From positions 17,878,049 through 17,942,048 of the forward strand of contig OZ022246.1 in the NCBI GenBank assembly GCA_963978895.1: a DNA stretch of 64,000 nt, read 5' to 3'. Source of the DNA: Erpobdella octoculata (lineage: Eukaryota > Annelida > Clitellata > Hirudinida > Erpobdellidae). The notes under the pieces are model-generated. The model was not told the DNA's origin and searched no databases. It saw only the letters and a program-made list of their open reading frames with translations. The translations under genes and the position numbers were made by a program. How positions within the stretch are numbered: the stretch's first letter is position 1; the number at the start of each line of letters is the position of its first letter. This document shows positions 10,214-21,263 of the stretch, one piece after another.

Positions 10214-11676
10214 GATTCTAGGACTGTTCATCAAAGGACGATTCATCAAAGGACTGTTCATCAAGGACTATTCATCAAGGACTATTCATCAAGGGACTAT
10301 TCATCAAAGGACTATTCATCAAAGGACTATTCATCAAGAGGACCGTTCATAATAAGGACCGTTCATCTAATGTCTATTCATCCAGCGGACTATTCATAAA
10401 AAAAAAGTTAATAAATTTGTTTAAGATGTTATTTTCAACCAAAATATGTTACCAAATCGTGGAGTAATTTATATCAAATTTACAGTGCTACTGTGCTTGT
10501 ATCCAAATACTTTATACTTTATAAAAGAACTAGCGGGGTAACCGGCGTTGCCCGAGGTTTTTTGATCGTTTTTCTCGCTTGCTCTCACGCTCCCGGTCGC
10601 TCTCTTTTCCCGCTTGTCTCCCGCTTCCGGTTGGCTTACCGTTCCCGATCGCTTTCCCGCTCCCGGTCACAGCACTAGCAAAACTAAATTTTGCTGTTTT
10701 CGTAAACCGTATATGTACACATTCACAAGGCAACAAACACATCAAAGCATCACGCATGCCCGCTTTGTCAAATCTGGCATCGTTCGTTTAACCCCAAGGG
10801 GCCACGCTTAAAAGATACTTATGCCTCAAGCAATCAACAAGTTTGTAGAAGACATGGTTGTAATATACAACAATTTTATTCGTCACATACAGTAAATAAA
10901 AAACTGGACAAGAAATAAAGTCAAGATCTTAAGATCAAACGAGCAAAAAACAATTGAATAAAAAGTTAAAAAAAAACTGCCTTCAACTGTTCGTACAAAC
11001 TGTAGGTATATACACACTCAAACAGCCAGATACTATACACCTCAAAACATCACTAACACCCGGTCTACCACTTCTGCCAAACTTCAAAGAGACGCACACG
11101 CTCGCTTTAGCGAGGTCAGGAAAGGTCATTTCAAAGAGACGCTTACGCTCGTCGATAAATCAACCAGACTCAGATTTCATGCATGCTTCAAATAAAAACT
11201 AAATACATTGGAAATCATTTAATTGATATAAAAACCTATTTTGTTTTTGAATAAAAGTAGCGGTAGCGAATAGCGCTTAGAACAGCTAAAAAAATGTAGC
11301 GGCGCTGTCATCAACGATCTTGTTAGCCAATAGTACCGCTCTTAACAACCCTGGTTGCCATCATTATTTTTTTTAAATTACTGATATGTTTAAAATTTAC
11401 TTTATCAAAGATGAAGAACTGTCTTTTAAAAATACATCAAGTTATTTTACGCTGAAAATATCTTGGGTATATATTGATAAAGGTTGTTGATGAGTGGCTT
11501 CAAAATTTGATGAATAGTCCCCTTGATGAATTGACTTTAGATGAACAGTCCTTATGATGAACCGTCCTCTTGATGAATAGTCCTTTGATGAATAGTCTCT
11601 TGATGAATAGTCCCTTGATGAATAGTCCTTGATGAACAGTCCCTTGATGAATCATCCTTTGATGAAAAGTCCGCAT
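10214..11676. mobile_element. Nested fold-back element with inverted tandem arrays
   Basis: A left array (about 10222-10395) of ggactattcatcaaag units faces a right array (about 11505-11675) of the reverse complement. The perfect 11-bp direct repeat ACCGATATGTT occurs at 10203-10213 and 11677-11687, so the duplication is 9 to 11 bp. This architecture is fold-back-like, or that of a short Mutator relative. No transposase of its own is present. It is nested inside the Mutator-like element and contains a Helitron end. Confidence 0.75.
10530..10680 (-). mobile_element. Helitron 3' end fragment
   Basis: CTAG (10530-10533) adjoins the inverted 3' hairpin aaccggcgttgcccgagg, followed by decayed 18-bp ctcccggtcgctttcccg repeats. 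The 5' end is not found, so the copy is truncated. Confidence 0.6.
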
Positions 11677-12159
11677 ACCGATATGTTCACCTTTACCGAA
11701 AACACAAGCTACAACAAGCTGAGGTTATCACCTCAGGATTTTATAATAGTAGAGTACGGTCACTATTAAATAATTAATTGAACTCTATGCAATAACTTTT
11801 CTTTGCAATAATGCAAATTGCAAAAGTAGGCCTACCTCTCGATTTGATGGTTTCACTATAAAGATGATTTATTAGCTCTAATGTTCTGGGGTTAACTATT
11901 ATTCTCTGCAATCATTAATATCCTATAAAGAACTTCAAGTGTTATTTCAATCAAAATGGTTTCAGTTCAATTTTAATTTTAATGTTTAAATTTATGCACA
12001 AATAATTATATTCACACAAATTTTTTCCATAGAAATTGCAAAAATATAAAATATTATTATTAGCTTATATTATTTTGAAATAAAAATTTTTTCACGAATT
12101 AGGCTAAACTTATTTTTGCTAGGCTACAAGAGATTTACAAAAATAATTTTAAATTATTT

Positions 12160-12281
12160 TTTCGGCGTTTTTGTCAGGGCTATTTTGTTGCCCCTCATTT
12201 CATTGAGCCGTTTTGTCCGAGCTATTTTGTCAGGGGTGTTTTGACAGGTCGATTTTGTCCAGGCTATTTTGTCGGGGCACC
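12160..12281 (-). repeat. Right inverted terminal array of the Mutator-like element
   Basis: Five to six subrepeats with ctattttgtc cores, in reverse orientation to 8050-8130. They end in CACC next to the 9-bp duplication. Confidence 0.8.
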
Positions 12282-12289
12282 CTAGCTGA

Positions 12290-12639
12290 GATACCCGGCA
12301 TTGCCCGTGTTGTTTAGGCCATAAAACTCTCATGCATATTTCCATCAACATGTGCGTGAGCTTGTTTGTTCTCACGTGCATACTTCTGTAGTTATGTTGT
12401 GAGTGTGCTTGCACGCAGACTTATATCCTAATGTTTTGCGTATGTTTTAAATTGCTTGCTAGTTTAACTATACAAATAAATATCAGAGATAAATAAGTTT
12501 TAACGTACCCCTGAGACGAAATATCAGTCAATTTCGTGAACGTCTTCTAAAAGTTTGTCATGGATTTGTTAATAAATTATATATAAGTTATAACTAAAGG
12601 TGTTCCTTATTCATCATTATTTATTTTTGAAACGTCCCT
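12290..12639. other. Intergenic or intronic sequence with a Helitron-like end
   Basis: At 12282-12318 the phrase ctagctgagatacccggcat with tgcccg resembles a decayed inverted Helitron 3' end. The Mutator-like element inserted next to it. The rest shows nothing recognisable. Confidence 0.4.
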
Positions 12640-13235
12640 ATTCCACGTTAGGCTAGGGTTGGACGTTTTTTCCATATCAGGCCCCTCCACAACTCACGAT
12701 CCAGGACAGACTGCCGCTTCAGGCCGAGCTCATCCATATCTTTCTTCACACATTCCAACCAAGTCTTTCTACTTCTCCTTTACTTTTCACTCCAACAACA
12801 TCCACATCTCTACATGCTGAAACCCAATCATCTGCACTTTTATGCTCCAAATGTCCAAGCCGCCTTAGTCTTCCACGCCTCACCACATCAGCCACACAAG
12901 GAACATCCAGAAGGCTATACAAATCCACACTGCCTGCACGATCATTCAACGAAACACCACACATCCATCTATCTAACCATCATACGCTCTGCCCTTTCTA
13001 AACTTCTTAGATTTTCCACCTTCATAGACCATGTTTCAGTGCCATAAACAAGGACACTTTGAACACAGGCCCTATACATTTTTTTTTCACATGAAAGGAT
13101 GCACCCCGGGTAATCAAAATAGGAGATAACTCTTTGAATTTAGCCCACGCAGAACGCACTCTAGCTCTCACCGCCTCTTCTACACCTCCTACTGCACCTA
13201 ATGTGTCACCAAAATAATTTATTAGGCAAAACAAT
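12640..13235 (-). pseudogene. LINE-D reverse transcriptase C-terminal fragment
   Basis: The minus strand reads [20 protein letters not shown], then a GTETWSMKVENLRSLERAER region, then MCGVSLNDR and CVADVVRRGRLRRLGHLEHK with DDWVSACRD. This is the tail of a widespread endonuclease/reverse-transcriptase LINE type (pattern RGRLRWFGHVERK). A 4-base AGAT duplication near 12975 shifts the frame before MCGVS. The polymerase core is missing. A second copy of the same family is split between 35500-35790 and 32225-32376. Confidence 0.7.
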
Positions 13236-13251
13236 GTTTGGTGGTTCAGCT

Positions 13252-13390
<139 letters not shown>

Positions 13391-14651
13391 TATTCGGTTA
13401 CAAAGTTATTTGCAAAATACGAAGCAACAAAACTTAAGACACGTTAAGCTAAAACTTCAAGTATCGAGTTCAAGCTTCATGTCAAACGCATTACTTTACA
13501 CATCTAAGTGATTTTTTTTACGGGTCACAAAAAATAATAGTAGTCATAGTAATTTAAATAAAGTAATAGTAAATAATAAGTAATTGTAAGGGGTTACCCA
13601 AGTTTCTAGAATACTAAAACTTATAAATCTCCTTATTATACGAAAAGTGTGAAAATGCGCCAAAATTTAGAAAGTGCGGAAAATTCAAAATTGTGGGGTT
13701 CAAAAGTTGTTTTTATGAAAGCACATCTTTTAAATTATTAAAATTCTACCAAATAACAAAAAACCGCATTTCTAACTATAATCTGCACTCAGATCTACTT
13801 GCTCATTTAAGGACATTTTGTAATCGCGTTGCGATAATAATGATTCTACCCTGCCTTGAGACGCCGTTTTTAGCTGTTAGATGCTTCGTTTAAAGGCAAC
13901 ATGCCTTGAGACGCCGAATAGTTGCCATGAGACGCCGTTTTTCCGCCTTGAGACGCCGATTTTGCTTTGAGACGAACTATTGGCATTTCCTGGTTTTGAT
14001 GCGCGCTAAATTAAATGAGTTCGCTTGTCCAAATTAGTTTTTAAATAAAACAAAAAAAAATAAATCTATTGAAAAAAGATAATTATAAAGAAAATAATTT
14101 CCGTGTAGTTTCTCCTATGTTTTATCTATATACGTAGCCATAATCTTTCTGATAAAGGTTTACAAATTCATTTTCAGACATTCTGAACTAGGTTTTTTTA
14201 CAATAAATTGTTTCAATTTTGTTTTCAAGGGGAAATACTGAAATCTTCAAACGTAAGATTTACTGACAAGGCTCTTGTGAACATATTTGTATCCCTCAGA
14301 ACTTTGGTGAAGCCCTCACCTTGGCCTTGCTTAACTTGCAGATGAAGAATGTAGCATACATGTCATTTTACATCTTCCGCCGGGATGGAAATAATTAATA
14401 CTGGCCTTTTTCACCACTTTCCGGTTTCTTGGGTTAAAATGAACGTTTACCTATAAAACACTTAGAAGAATGACACATCAAGACGCCCAAATTATTAAAT
14501 TTATAATAATTAGTTTTGCGTGGTGAGATCATGCACATCTCGCATATTTAACTTAACTTACCATATTCCCACATTCTCAAAGCCCGCCTTTAGTCATTTT
14601 AGCTTGACAAATTTGCTGTTAGGTTTTCAGTTTGTTAGTTTGATAGAAATA
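13391..14651. other. Noncoding stretch upstream of the zinc-finger locus
   Basis: Near 13855-13965 the phrase ttgagacgccg recurs at irregular spacing. No supported frame is seen. Confidence 0.4.
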
Positions 14652-14699
14652 ATGTCTCGTACGTTCTTGAGTGAAATTTTGGAAAGTGAAGTGATAGAG
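14652..14699 (+). CDS. Possible first coding exon of the zinc-finger locus
   Basis: ATG through GAG encodes MSRTFLSEILESEVIE (16 codons) and is followed directly by the strong donor GTAAGT. The next good acceptor in phase is tttttacag at 15430, which opens onto a zinc-finger segment. The pairing is inferred from splice signals only. Confidence 0.4.
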
Positions 14700-14919
14700 G
14701 TAAGTATTTTTAACTTAATGTTTGGTTGTTCTTGGACGCCGATGGCGCCTGTTAAAAATTTATAAATGAAATCTAAAATTCAATTTATTTCAATTTATAT
14801 ATGATTTAAACATAAATTTTTAGTAAAAAATTTGTCTCTACCGCTGGGAATTACATCTTTAACTTCTAACATTTTTCTCTAAGAAATACCACCATGGTTT
14901 CCTTGGTATCAAAATCTAT

Positions 14920-15240
14920 AGCAAGCTCCTTCGGATCATTTGGCTTCTGTTGACAAGTAATTACAGTTCACCTTTTAAAAGTGTTGAGCTTAATCGTTAT
15001 TTAATTTAAAATCCTAATTAAAGCATTCACTTAACACTTTCAGCTCTTTCGTTCCAATGTGGCAGGTTTTGCCTGCTCATTTTGGCCAGCAAGCTACTTC
15101 CACTCATTTGGCTTCTGTTGTCAAGTAATTACAGTTCACCTTTTAAAAGTGTTTACCTTAAAAATCTTAAATAAAGCATTTACTTAAAACTTTTAGCCCT
15201 CTCGTTCCAAATTCAGAGTCGGCATCTTTGCCATTGGTGA
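14920..15240. repeat. Tandem duplication of about 178 bp
   Basis: The phrase tttggcttctgttg with aagtaattacagttcacc appears near 14939 and again near 15117. Both are followed by similar ctttcag...ctctcgttcc segments. It lies in the proposed intron. Confidence 0.7.
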
Positions 15241-15430
15241 GCTAATTTATTTTTTTATGTTTTATGGCTAGACTGCAATTAATAAAAATTGTTATAAAGA
15301 AGTTGTCAACTGCATCAAAATTTATTATATATGGCAAAACCACCAATATTACAACAATAAGCCAAAACTGAATAAATACCTGTGACAAACATAATATATA
15401 GACTCTCATCAATCAGAATTATTTTTACAG

Positions 15431-15790
15431 GTAAAACAACGGAAAAAATTTAAGTGTCCGCTGTGCCACAAATTTTGTCTAAGTTGCCTCCTCACTTGCG
15501 CAGCAAAAAACACAAGGTCGAAAATCCCATTGCTCTGGTAACTTCCCCAGCCGACTACAAAAGACGGAAGACTGGGAATACAAAAGATAGGAGAACGTGC
15601 AAATTTTGCAATGTGAATGTAATCAGAATGGATATGCATGTTAAACTTTGTCATTCCGAAAATATTTATAATGATCTGAATGTTAATAACATAGATTCTA
15701 ATGTACCTGAAATAAATGCATGTAACCCTCTAACTCTGCACCCTAATAATGACAATTTTTTAAAAATAACTGGCCCTAGCAAAAAATTAG
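15431..15790 (+). pseudogene. C2H2-type zinc-finger exon, frameshifted
   Basis: After the acceptor tttttacag the frame reads VKQRKKFKCPLCHKF. A single-base slip near 15468 then moves to the frame with LSKLPPHLRSKKHK, so one C2H2 finger (C-x2-C...H-x5-H) is split between frames. A second finger follows, CKFCNVNVIRMDMHVKLCH, at about 15597-15653. A basic linker (YKRRKTGNTKDRR) joins them. Paired fingers of this kind sit N-terminal to tyrosine-recombinase domains in some invertebrate genes (my recollection). A recombinase remnant does lie next door, but on the opposite strand. Partial or dead gene. Confidence 0.5.
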
Positions 15791-15836
15791 AGATAAAAAA
15801 ATGTTTTTTTAATTTTTCTAACTATTTGGCATCGGC

Positions 15837-15851
15837 GGGGGGGGGGGGGGG
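15837..15851 (+). repeat. Poly-G tract
   Basis: An uninterrupted run of G in AT-rich surroundings, exactly where the plus-strand zinc-finger frame meets the minus-strand recombinase-gene remnant. It is a likely breakpoint or an assembly-sensitive site. Confidence 0.85.
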
Positions 15852-15904
15852 CAACAAACTTGGTTCCAAAAGAATATTTTTGCTAGGACAGCATAATTCA
15901 ACTT

Positions 15905-16069
15905 ATCAATATCTTTTTTAATTTTAATAATTATACATCTTTTAATAATTAACTCTTGATAAAAGTCTTGATTGTTACTTAATATATTGCGAAATTGTTC
16001 AAGTGTAGGCGCTTTTTTATTTACAATGTAGTATTTAATAAGGCTTTTTATAATGTTGCCATGTTCATA
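15905..16069 (-). pseudogene. Tyrosine-recombinase gene, C-terminal tail
   Basis: The minus strand reads YEHGNIIKSLIKYYI then KAPTLEQFRNIL. This continues in frame from the RVRWE end of the segment at 17183-17550 if the hAT insertion and one 8-bp duplication are removed. Tails of this form (basic residue, W, acidic stretch, then a P-L motif) follow the recombinase domain in related animal genes. Confidence 0.55.
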
Positions 16070-16077
16070 CTCCCACC

Positions 16078-17174
16078 TAGAGATGGGAATCGAACCGAAC
16101 TCGAACCCAGATTTTAGCATTTCAAACCGAACTCGAACGAACCCAAATTTTTATGCACCGAACTCAAACCGAACTCGAACCCATTAATGGTCGAACTCGA
16201 ACCCATTAATGGTCGAACTCGAACCAAACTCGAACCCAGTTAAAACACCATCTGAACAAAATTAAAAAAAGCCAACCTAGAAAATTAAATGACAATATTG
16301 GGCCAAGCTTTTTAATATCATTTATTTGATTATTTTTCTTTGCTTTTTTATCTATGAAAAAGAAAAAACGGACCAGCGTTATTTGTTTTGTTATTGTTTT
16401 CATTGTTATAAGCGGCGGCATTTCTATCCAATAATTTACAATGGATTGTATCATTGTTTCTTCTCCATCGAAAAAACTTGATATAGCGAAAGTTAGAAGT
16501 GATTGTAAAAACTTTGATAAGCTGGTGTCTCAAAATCAGGCGCGATTAGTAGATGCGACATGGACAAAGAGTCCTATTTGGAATAGTTTCAAGTGTGTTT
16601 GCCTTTTGAAGATGGTAAAGATGAAATGATTAAATTTAAATTATGTCTATTAAACTATTATTACATTCAAAGTCATTACAGTTTGGGTGTTATTTAAAAT
16701 ATTTTTATAAGTATGGTGCTATTTAAAATACTTTTATTTTTTACATTTACTTTATTTGCATTCAACAGATTTTGAAAAAGCAACTAATATTTTTAAAATA
16801 CAATTACAATTTCTGATTTGTTCTTATTTTAAATAATGTTAAAATAAATGTACCTATTATTTGTGTATTAAAAAATTGAACTGAACTCAATCAATAGTCA
16901 TCACATTTCGAGCTAAACTCGAACAAACTTTAACTGGTCGATTACATTCGAACTCGAATAAAAGTCGAACCGAACTCGAACCCCACAGCAACCGAACCCG
17001 AACTGAACTCGAACCCCACAGCAACCGAACCCGAACCGAACTCGAACCAAAAAGGGACCGAACCCGAACCGAACTCGAACCCAAAGGGGACCGAACCCGA
17101 ACCGAACCCGAACCCAAAAATGATCAACCGAACCGAACTCGAACTTCTAATTTTGGGTTCGATTCCCATCTCTA
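16078..17174 (+). mobile_element. hAT-type transposon with subterminal satellite
   Basis: Inverted ends TAGAGATGGGAATCGAACC (left) and GGTTCGATTCCCATCTCTA-like (right) are flanked by the exact 8-bp duplication CTCCCACC (16070-16077 and 17175-17182). Both subterminal regions are arrays of cgaaccgaactcgaaccc-type units. A short plus-strand frame near 16540-16620 (KSPIWNSFKCVC) looks like part of a BED zinc finger. The element interrupts the recombinase gene, so it is younger than that gene. Confidence 0.85.
16880..17150. repeat. Subterminal gaaccgaactcgaaccc array
   Basis: Imperfect 17-27 bp units, about ten copies. They yield artefactual GSSSVRVR-type frames on the minus strand. A shorter matching array lies at 16090-16240. 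Confidence 0.85.
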
Positions 17175-17182
17175 CTCCCACC

Positions 17183-17850
17183 GTACCCTCTGGCTGGAGA
17201 GTTTGTCTGCAGGCTCGTCTGAAGGGATATCAGATGAAGCAGCTAAAGTATCATGGAAGGGTTCACCAGTTATTGTGCTAGTTGATGCAGATGTTTTGTT
17301 ATAAGCATATCTAACTTCCCCCAAGAGCAAATTGGCAGCCCCCTTTTTGGACTGAACAGAGTAGTGAATTTCAGCAGTTTTGCTTGAGTGCTGCATGTGT
17401 TTGGCTGCCATGTATCGGCTGCTGGGATTGTTTGCAGCAATTTCAGAGGCCATGAATCTTCTTATCGTATTACAAGAAACATCATGAGGAAAACCGAGGG
17501 AGTTATAGCACTTTGTCAGTTTTATTCTAATCTAATGAGTGATGATGTAATTTGTTTGCCTTAAGATGTGATGAATATGCATGTTGTGTCTATGTTAATA
17601 TTTTTTAAATGCTTGTTTCTTACTTTTAAATAGTAATTGAATAAGTTAAAAAGTTGGGGTTCAAAAATTATGGTTGCGCCTCCGTAAACTCCCGTAGTTT
17701 TGTGTTTATCAATTAAAAATGGTGCACAATCTGAATCATCATTTATATCAACAAGATGTTCTAGGGTGAAGTTTGTGAAAACGCAGGGGCGTGGAGCGTT
17801 ACAAGCGGTTAATGAGATAATAAAGTGATTTCGTAAACTAAGCATAATAT
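17183..17850 (-). pseudogene. Crypton-like tyrosine recombinase domain, interrupted
   Basis: Upstream part (17561-17845): SLRNHFIISLTACNAPRPCVF carries the first catalytic arginine region, and LIDKHKTTGVYGGATI the lysine beta-hairpin. A frameshift near 17530 leads to SCNTIRRFMASEIA, then HMQHSSKTAEIHY with the second arginine, the histidine and the nucleophilic tyrosine. The order R-K-R-H-Y fits tyrosine recombinases related to Crypton transposases and their domesticated animal derivatives. A plus-strand zinc-finger exon lies beyond the hAT insertion. Whether this was a host gene or a mobile element cannot be decided here. Confidence 0.65.
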
Positions 17851-17879
17851 TATTTAAAGTATCTTTGTCATAACTGTAA

Positions 17880-18110
17880 ATTAAACTATTGGGAAATGTT
17901 TTATAGAGTTGTAAGATATCATGACTTTTGGTGTATGCAGGATAAAATTGTCGAAAGGAATACAGGTAGGTGCTATCGATGAAGGTTTAACTTGTCGGAC
18001 TCCTCGACCATTTACTATAACTAATTTACATTTAAGAAACAAAGGATTAAAATACTTCTCTTCTACATTTTCAATATTTAATTTATCTTAAGACGATCCA
18101 CGGTTTTCTA
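17880..18110 (-). other. Possible further coding sequence of the recombinase locus
   Basis: Minus-strand frames with EEKYFNPLFLKCKLVIVNGR-like content run up to 18110. No domain can be assigned. Confidence 0.25.
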
Positions 18111-18111
18111 C

Positions 18112-18815
18112 AGTTTTTTCTTTCAGCTTCCCGTGTAAGCGATTTTGTACATTTTATTTTCTTTCAGCTTTCCGTGTAAGCGATTTTGTACATTTCATTT
18201 TCTTTCAGATTCCCGTGTAAGCGATTTTGTACATTTAATCTTCTTTCAGCTTTCCGTGTAATCGTTTTTGTACATTTCATTTTCTTTCAGCCTCCAGTGT
18301 AAGCGCTTTTGTACATTTCAATTTCTTTCAGCTTTCCGTGTAAGCGATTTTGTACATTTCATTTTCTTTCAGTTTCCCGTGTAAGCGATTTTGTACATTT
18401 TATCTTCTTTCAGCTTTCCATCTAATCGTTTTTGTACATTTCATTTTCTTTCAGTTTCCCGTGTAAGCGATTTTGTACATTTCATTTTCTTTCAGTTTCC
18501 CGTGTAAGCGATTTTGTACATTTTATCTTCTTTCAGCTTTCCATCTAATCGTTTTTGTACATTTCATTTTCTTTCAGTTTCCCGTGTAAGCGATTTTGTA
18601 CATTTCATTTTCTTTCAGTTTCCCGTGTAAGCGATTTTGTACATTTTATCTTCTTTCAGCTTTCTGTGTAATCGTTTTTGTACAATTCATTTTCTTTCAG
18701 CTTCCAGTGTAAGCGCTTTTGTACATTTCCATTTCTTTCAGCTTCCTGTGTAAGCGATTTTGTACATTTTATTTTCTTTCAGCTTCCCGTGTAAGCTTTT
18801 TGTACATTTTTTATG
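18112..18815 (+). repeat. 41-bp satellite with higher-order structure
   Basis: About 16 to 17 monomers of 41 bp. Each contains a ctttcag stretch, ttcccgtgtaagcg and attttgtacattt. Variant monomers with a diagnostic taatcg recur at 18260, 18424, 18547 and 18670. These spacings are 164, 123 and 123 bp (four, three and three monomers), so a 3-monomer higher-order unit has been amplified. Each monomer carries a polypyrimidine-CAG and, 8 bases on, GTAAG, which together look like a splice acceptor and donor. Confidence 0.95.
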
Positions 18816-19198
18816 TTGTTTAATTTTTTTATTGCATATAAATTACTTTTTCTTTCATCTTGTTCAAGTATTGCATGTAAACCTTTTTTTTAGCATCATG
18901 TGTTGCTTTTGTACATTTTGTTTCAACATACTGTTAGATTTTACATTTTTGAAATAATTTAATTTCAATATTGTTTGACTTATTTCCCTGGTATGTGCAA
19001 GATTGTGAAAATTTGAAAATTGTGGCACATAGGTTAAATTCAAAGCTAGAAACTCGGGTGAGAATAAGATGCTGTCAAAATTATGGGAAAAGTATAAGAA
19101 AAAAAATCAAAAGATGGTAATGTAAAATATCAATTTTTTCACTTCAGTAAATATACTATAAAACTGTCACAAAGTTTTTGAACTAATTCTTATAATAC
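18816..19198. other. Noncoding AT-rich sequence
   Basis: The edge of the satellite decays into T-rich sequence. No feature is identified. Confidence 0.4.
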
Positions 19199-19287
19199 CT
19201 GCTCTTTCTCAATTCCAGAACCACTAAAGATAACTTTAAATTCTCATCAAAAATGTTATCAATCACAAATTGCTGTGATTCAATTGT
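19199..19287 (-). CDS. Candidate coiled-coil exon, weak
   Basis: An open segment TIESQQFVIDNIFDEN...LELRKS lies between the acceptor gtgtcttag and the donor GTATTA on the same strand as the coiled-coil gene. Its length of 89 breaks the phase-0 rule seen in all other exons, so it may be chance or have a different donor. Confidence 0.3.
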
Positions 19288-21263
19288 CTAAGACACATTA
19301 TCATAAAATTATTTTAATTTACAATAAATCTAAATTATTTTAAATCATAGTATTTTATTTATTTCCCTTATCATGTTAATCTTAGTGTCTTCTATCACTC
19401 ATTCATCATATCAGTTGCTAAGTCTAAGTAGTTTCATCATTTTCAATCACCAGTAACCAACCATCATTAAATTAAGTTATAAATTATTTATCACCATATA
19501 CCGTGACATCCTCGACACAAACAATCTTAAGTGTTTTTGTCTTATATCTCTCACTTTTTCATCAACTTTCTTTATTAAGATCTCATTTTGGACCAACGGT
19601 GAACAAAACACACATGCTTTTAAATAAAAGATGTAAGTCTTACTTTTATGTCCTTAGGACTACACTAGACTAGACTACTATAAATTAGGTCACTAGTTCA
19701 CTAGGTCCTTATGTATGTCTTTTTCAAGTTTTTCAAAGTAGTCACTAGTACTGACTAGTAGTCCAGTTGACTAGTAGTCCATGTCTCATCTTTCCAGGTA
19801 CCAGGAGGGTTGTTACACCAAAAGTTATTGAATTCAATAAAACAACTTGCTCTTTAAATTTTACTTTAAAACTTGTTATAAAAACTCTTTTAAGTGGGGT
19901 TTAAAGTTTAACGGAACAATTTTTCCGATAAAAATATATTATATTGCAAAAAACTATTGACTTATTATACGTATATAAGCATGTGATATTTTATAACGAA
20001 TCAGAAGCCAAAAATTGACATTATGACATAAAGTTTATAAATAGACAGAAGGGAGTATCTCTGAAATCTTAATTAATTTTTAATTTTCATAATTTTATTG
20101 AAAACCATCATAATTCTTAAAATGTGAGACATTTGCGTGCTACAATTTTTAAATTTTCAAAAAAATTGTTTACAGGAGTTTCTTCTAATATCTCTTTAAA
20201 TAGATAAAATTGATCTGTCATTTTAAGTACAAACAATTTAATTTGATGGATAGCTTAACTCTTTAAAAAAAACTTTTTTGTCAAAATTTATTAATTATAC
20301 CTTAAATGAAAAGGTTTTTATTTGGCACTAGTCGTGCAACTACAAAGTTCAAACTTTAAATACTCATTCAGAAAAAGCTAGATTGAAAAAATAAAAAATT
20401 TGGTCACTAACTTTTAATTAGTTTAAAAATTATTGAAGCAAAGCAATGAAATCACTTTAGTTAACATTTTAATTCCGTATTTTGTTAAATGTTGAGCTAC
20501 AAAACTATAAATTCAGATACAATTGTCCAAAATTATCTAAAGTTTCATCCTATGAAGTTTGGTTAAAAAATTCGCTTTTGTTTAAAAGTTATTTACTTAA
20601 AACAAAGTACCGAAAGCTTCATTGAAATCGTACACTTTACAAAATATACTGTAGCTTAAATTTAACATTAAACGTTTAGCTACAACGTTAAAACTTAATA
20701 ATCTAAAGAAACATATTAAAAATTATTATCATTTTTCGAATATCAAGTATGGTTAAAAATCTTCAATTGGTAAAAAAGATATTCACTCTATGGAATAAGT
20801 CTTTTTATCAATTAAACAGTTAATGGATGAGCTATAAAACTACAGTTACAGATAACTGTTTTAAATTACCCTTTCTATTACTGCCTCAAATTTGGTTGAG
20901 AAATATTAATTGGTTAAAATGTTATTGTTGAAAAATCGAGCCAAAAAACTGCACGAGTGCTAACCATTACTTAAATACCTTCACCATGGCTGTAAACATT
21001 GACCTTCAAAACTCAAAATTTTGAATTCTTTTACGAATTAGTTAAGGTTTTAACATGTAAAGTTTAAATAAAATATTTCAAGCGGTCTGGGCGTTATTCA
21101 TGAATAAAAAAATTAGAAAAAGTTGTCTTTGCTTTTTTTAAAATACTTTACTTTTTAAAAATAATTTTACTTTTCTTGAATTGAGGCGAATGAATTTTCA
21201 GCATCAAATACGGAAAAACAAAATTATTTTTTCTAAATTAAAGCATAAATTTTTTTTGTTTAC
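19288..21263. other. Long intronic stretch with diverged tandem repeats
   Basis: CTAG-rich phrases occur at 19655-19790. From about 20330 to 20980 a diverged unit of roughly 160 bp recurs three to four times (gagctacaaaactata, then attggttaaaa, then attcact near 20500, 20670 and 20830). No coding content is seen. Confidence 0.45.

Larger units (their letters stand above)
8050..12281 (-). mobile_element. Mutator-like element (FLYWCH type) with tandem-repeat ends
   Basis: The inverted ends are GGTGACCCGTCAAAATAGCC at the left and, read inwards on the minus strand, GGTGCCCCGACAAAATAGCC at the right. Both are built of imperfect 18-19 bp subrepeats with a gacaaaatagccc core. They are flanked by a 9-bp direct repeat CTAGCTGAG (8041-8049 and 12282-12290), the duplication length typical of Mutator elements. 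The interior carries a decayed FLYWCH plus MULE transposase on the minus strand and a second fold-back element. Autonomous in the past, inactive now. Confidence 0.82.

Noticed and set aside
10222..10395. CRISPR-like or operator-like repeats ggactattcatcaa
   Set aside because: They have an inverted partner array and an 11-bp flanking duplication, so they are transposon ends.
16887..17181. Glycine/serine/valine-rich repeat protein
   Set aside because: Translation of the subterminal gaaccgaactcgaaccc array of a hAT element.
18112..18815. CRISPR array (regular 41-bp repeats)
   Set aside because: There are no unique spacers: the whole unit repeats. The surroundings are eukaryotic, so this is a satellite.
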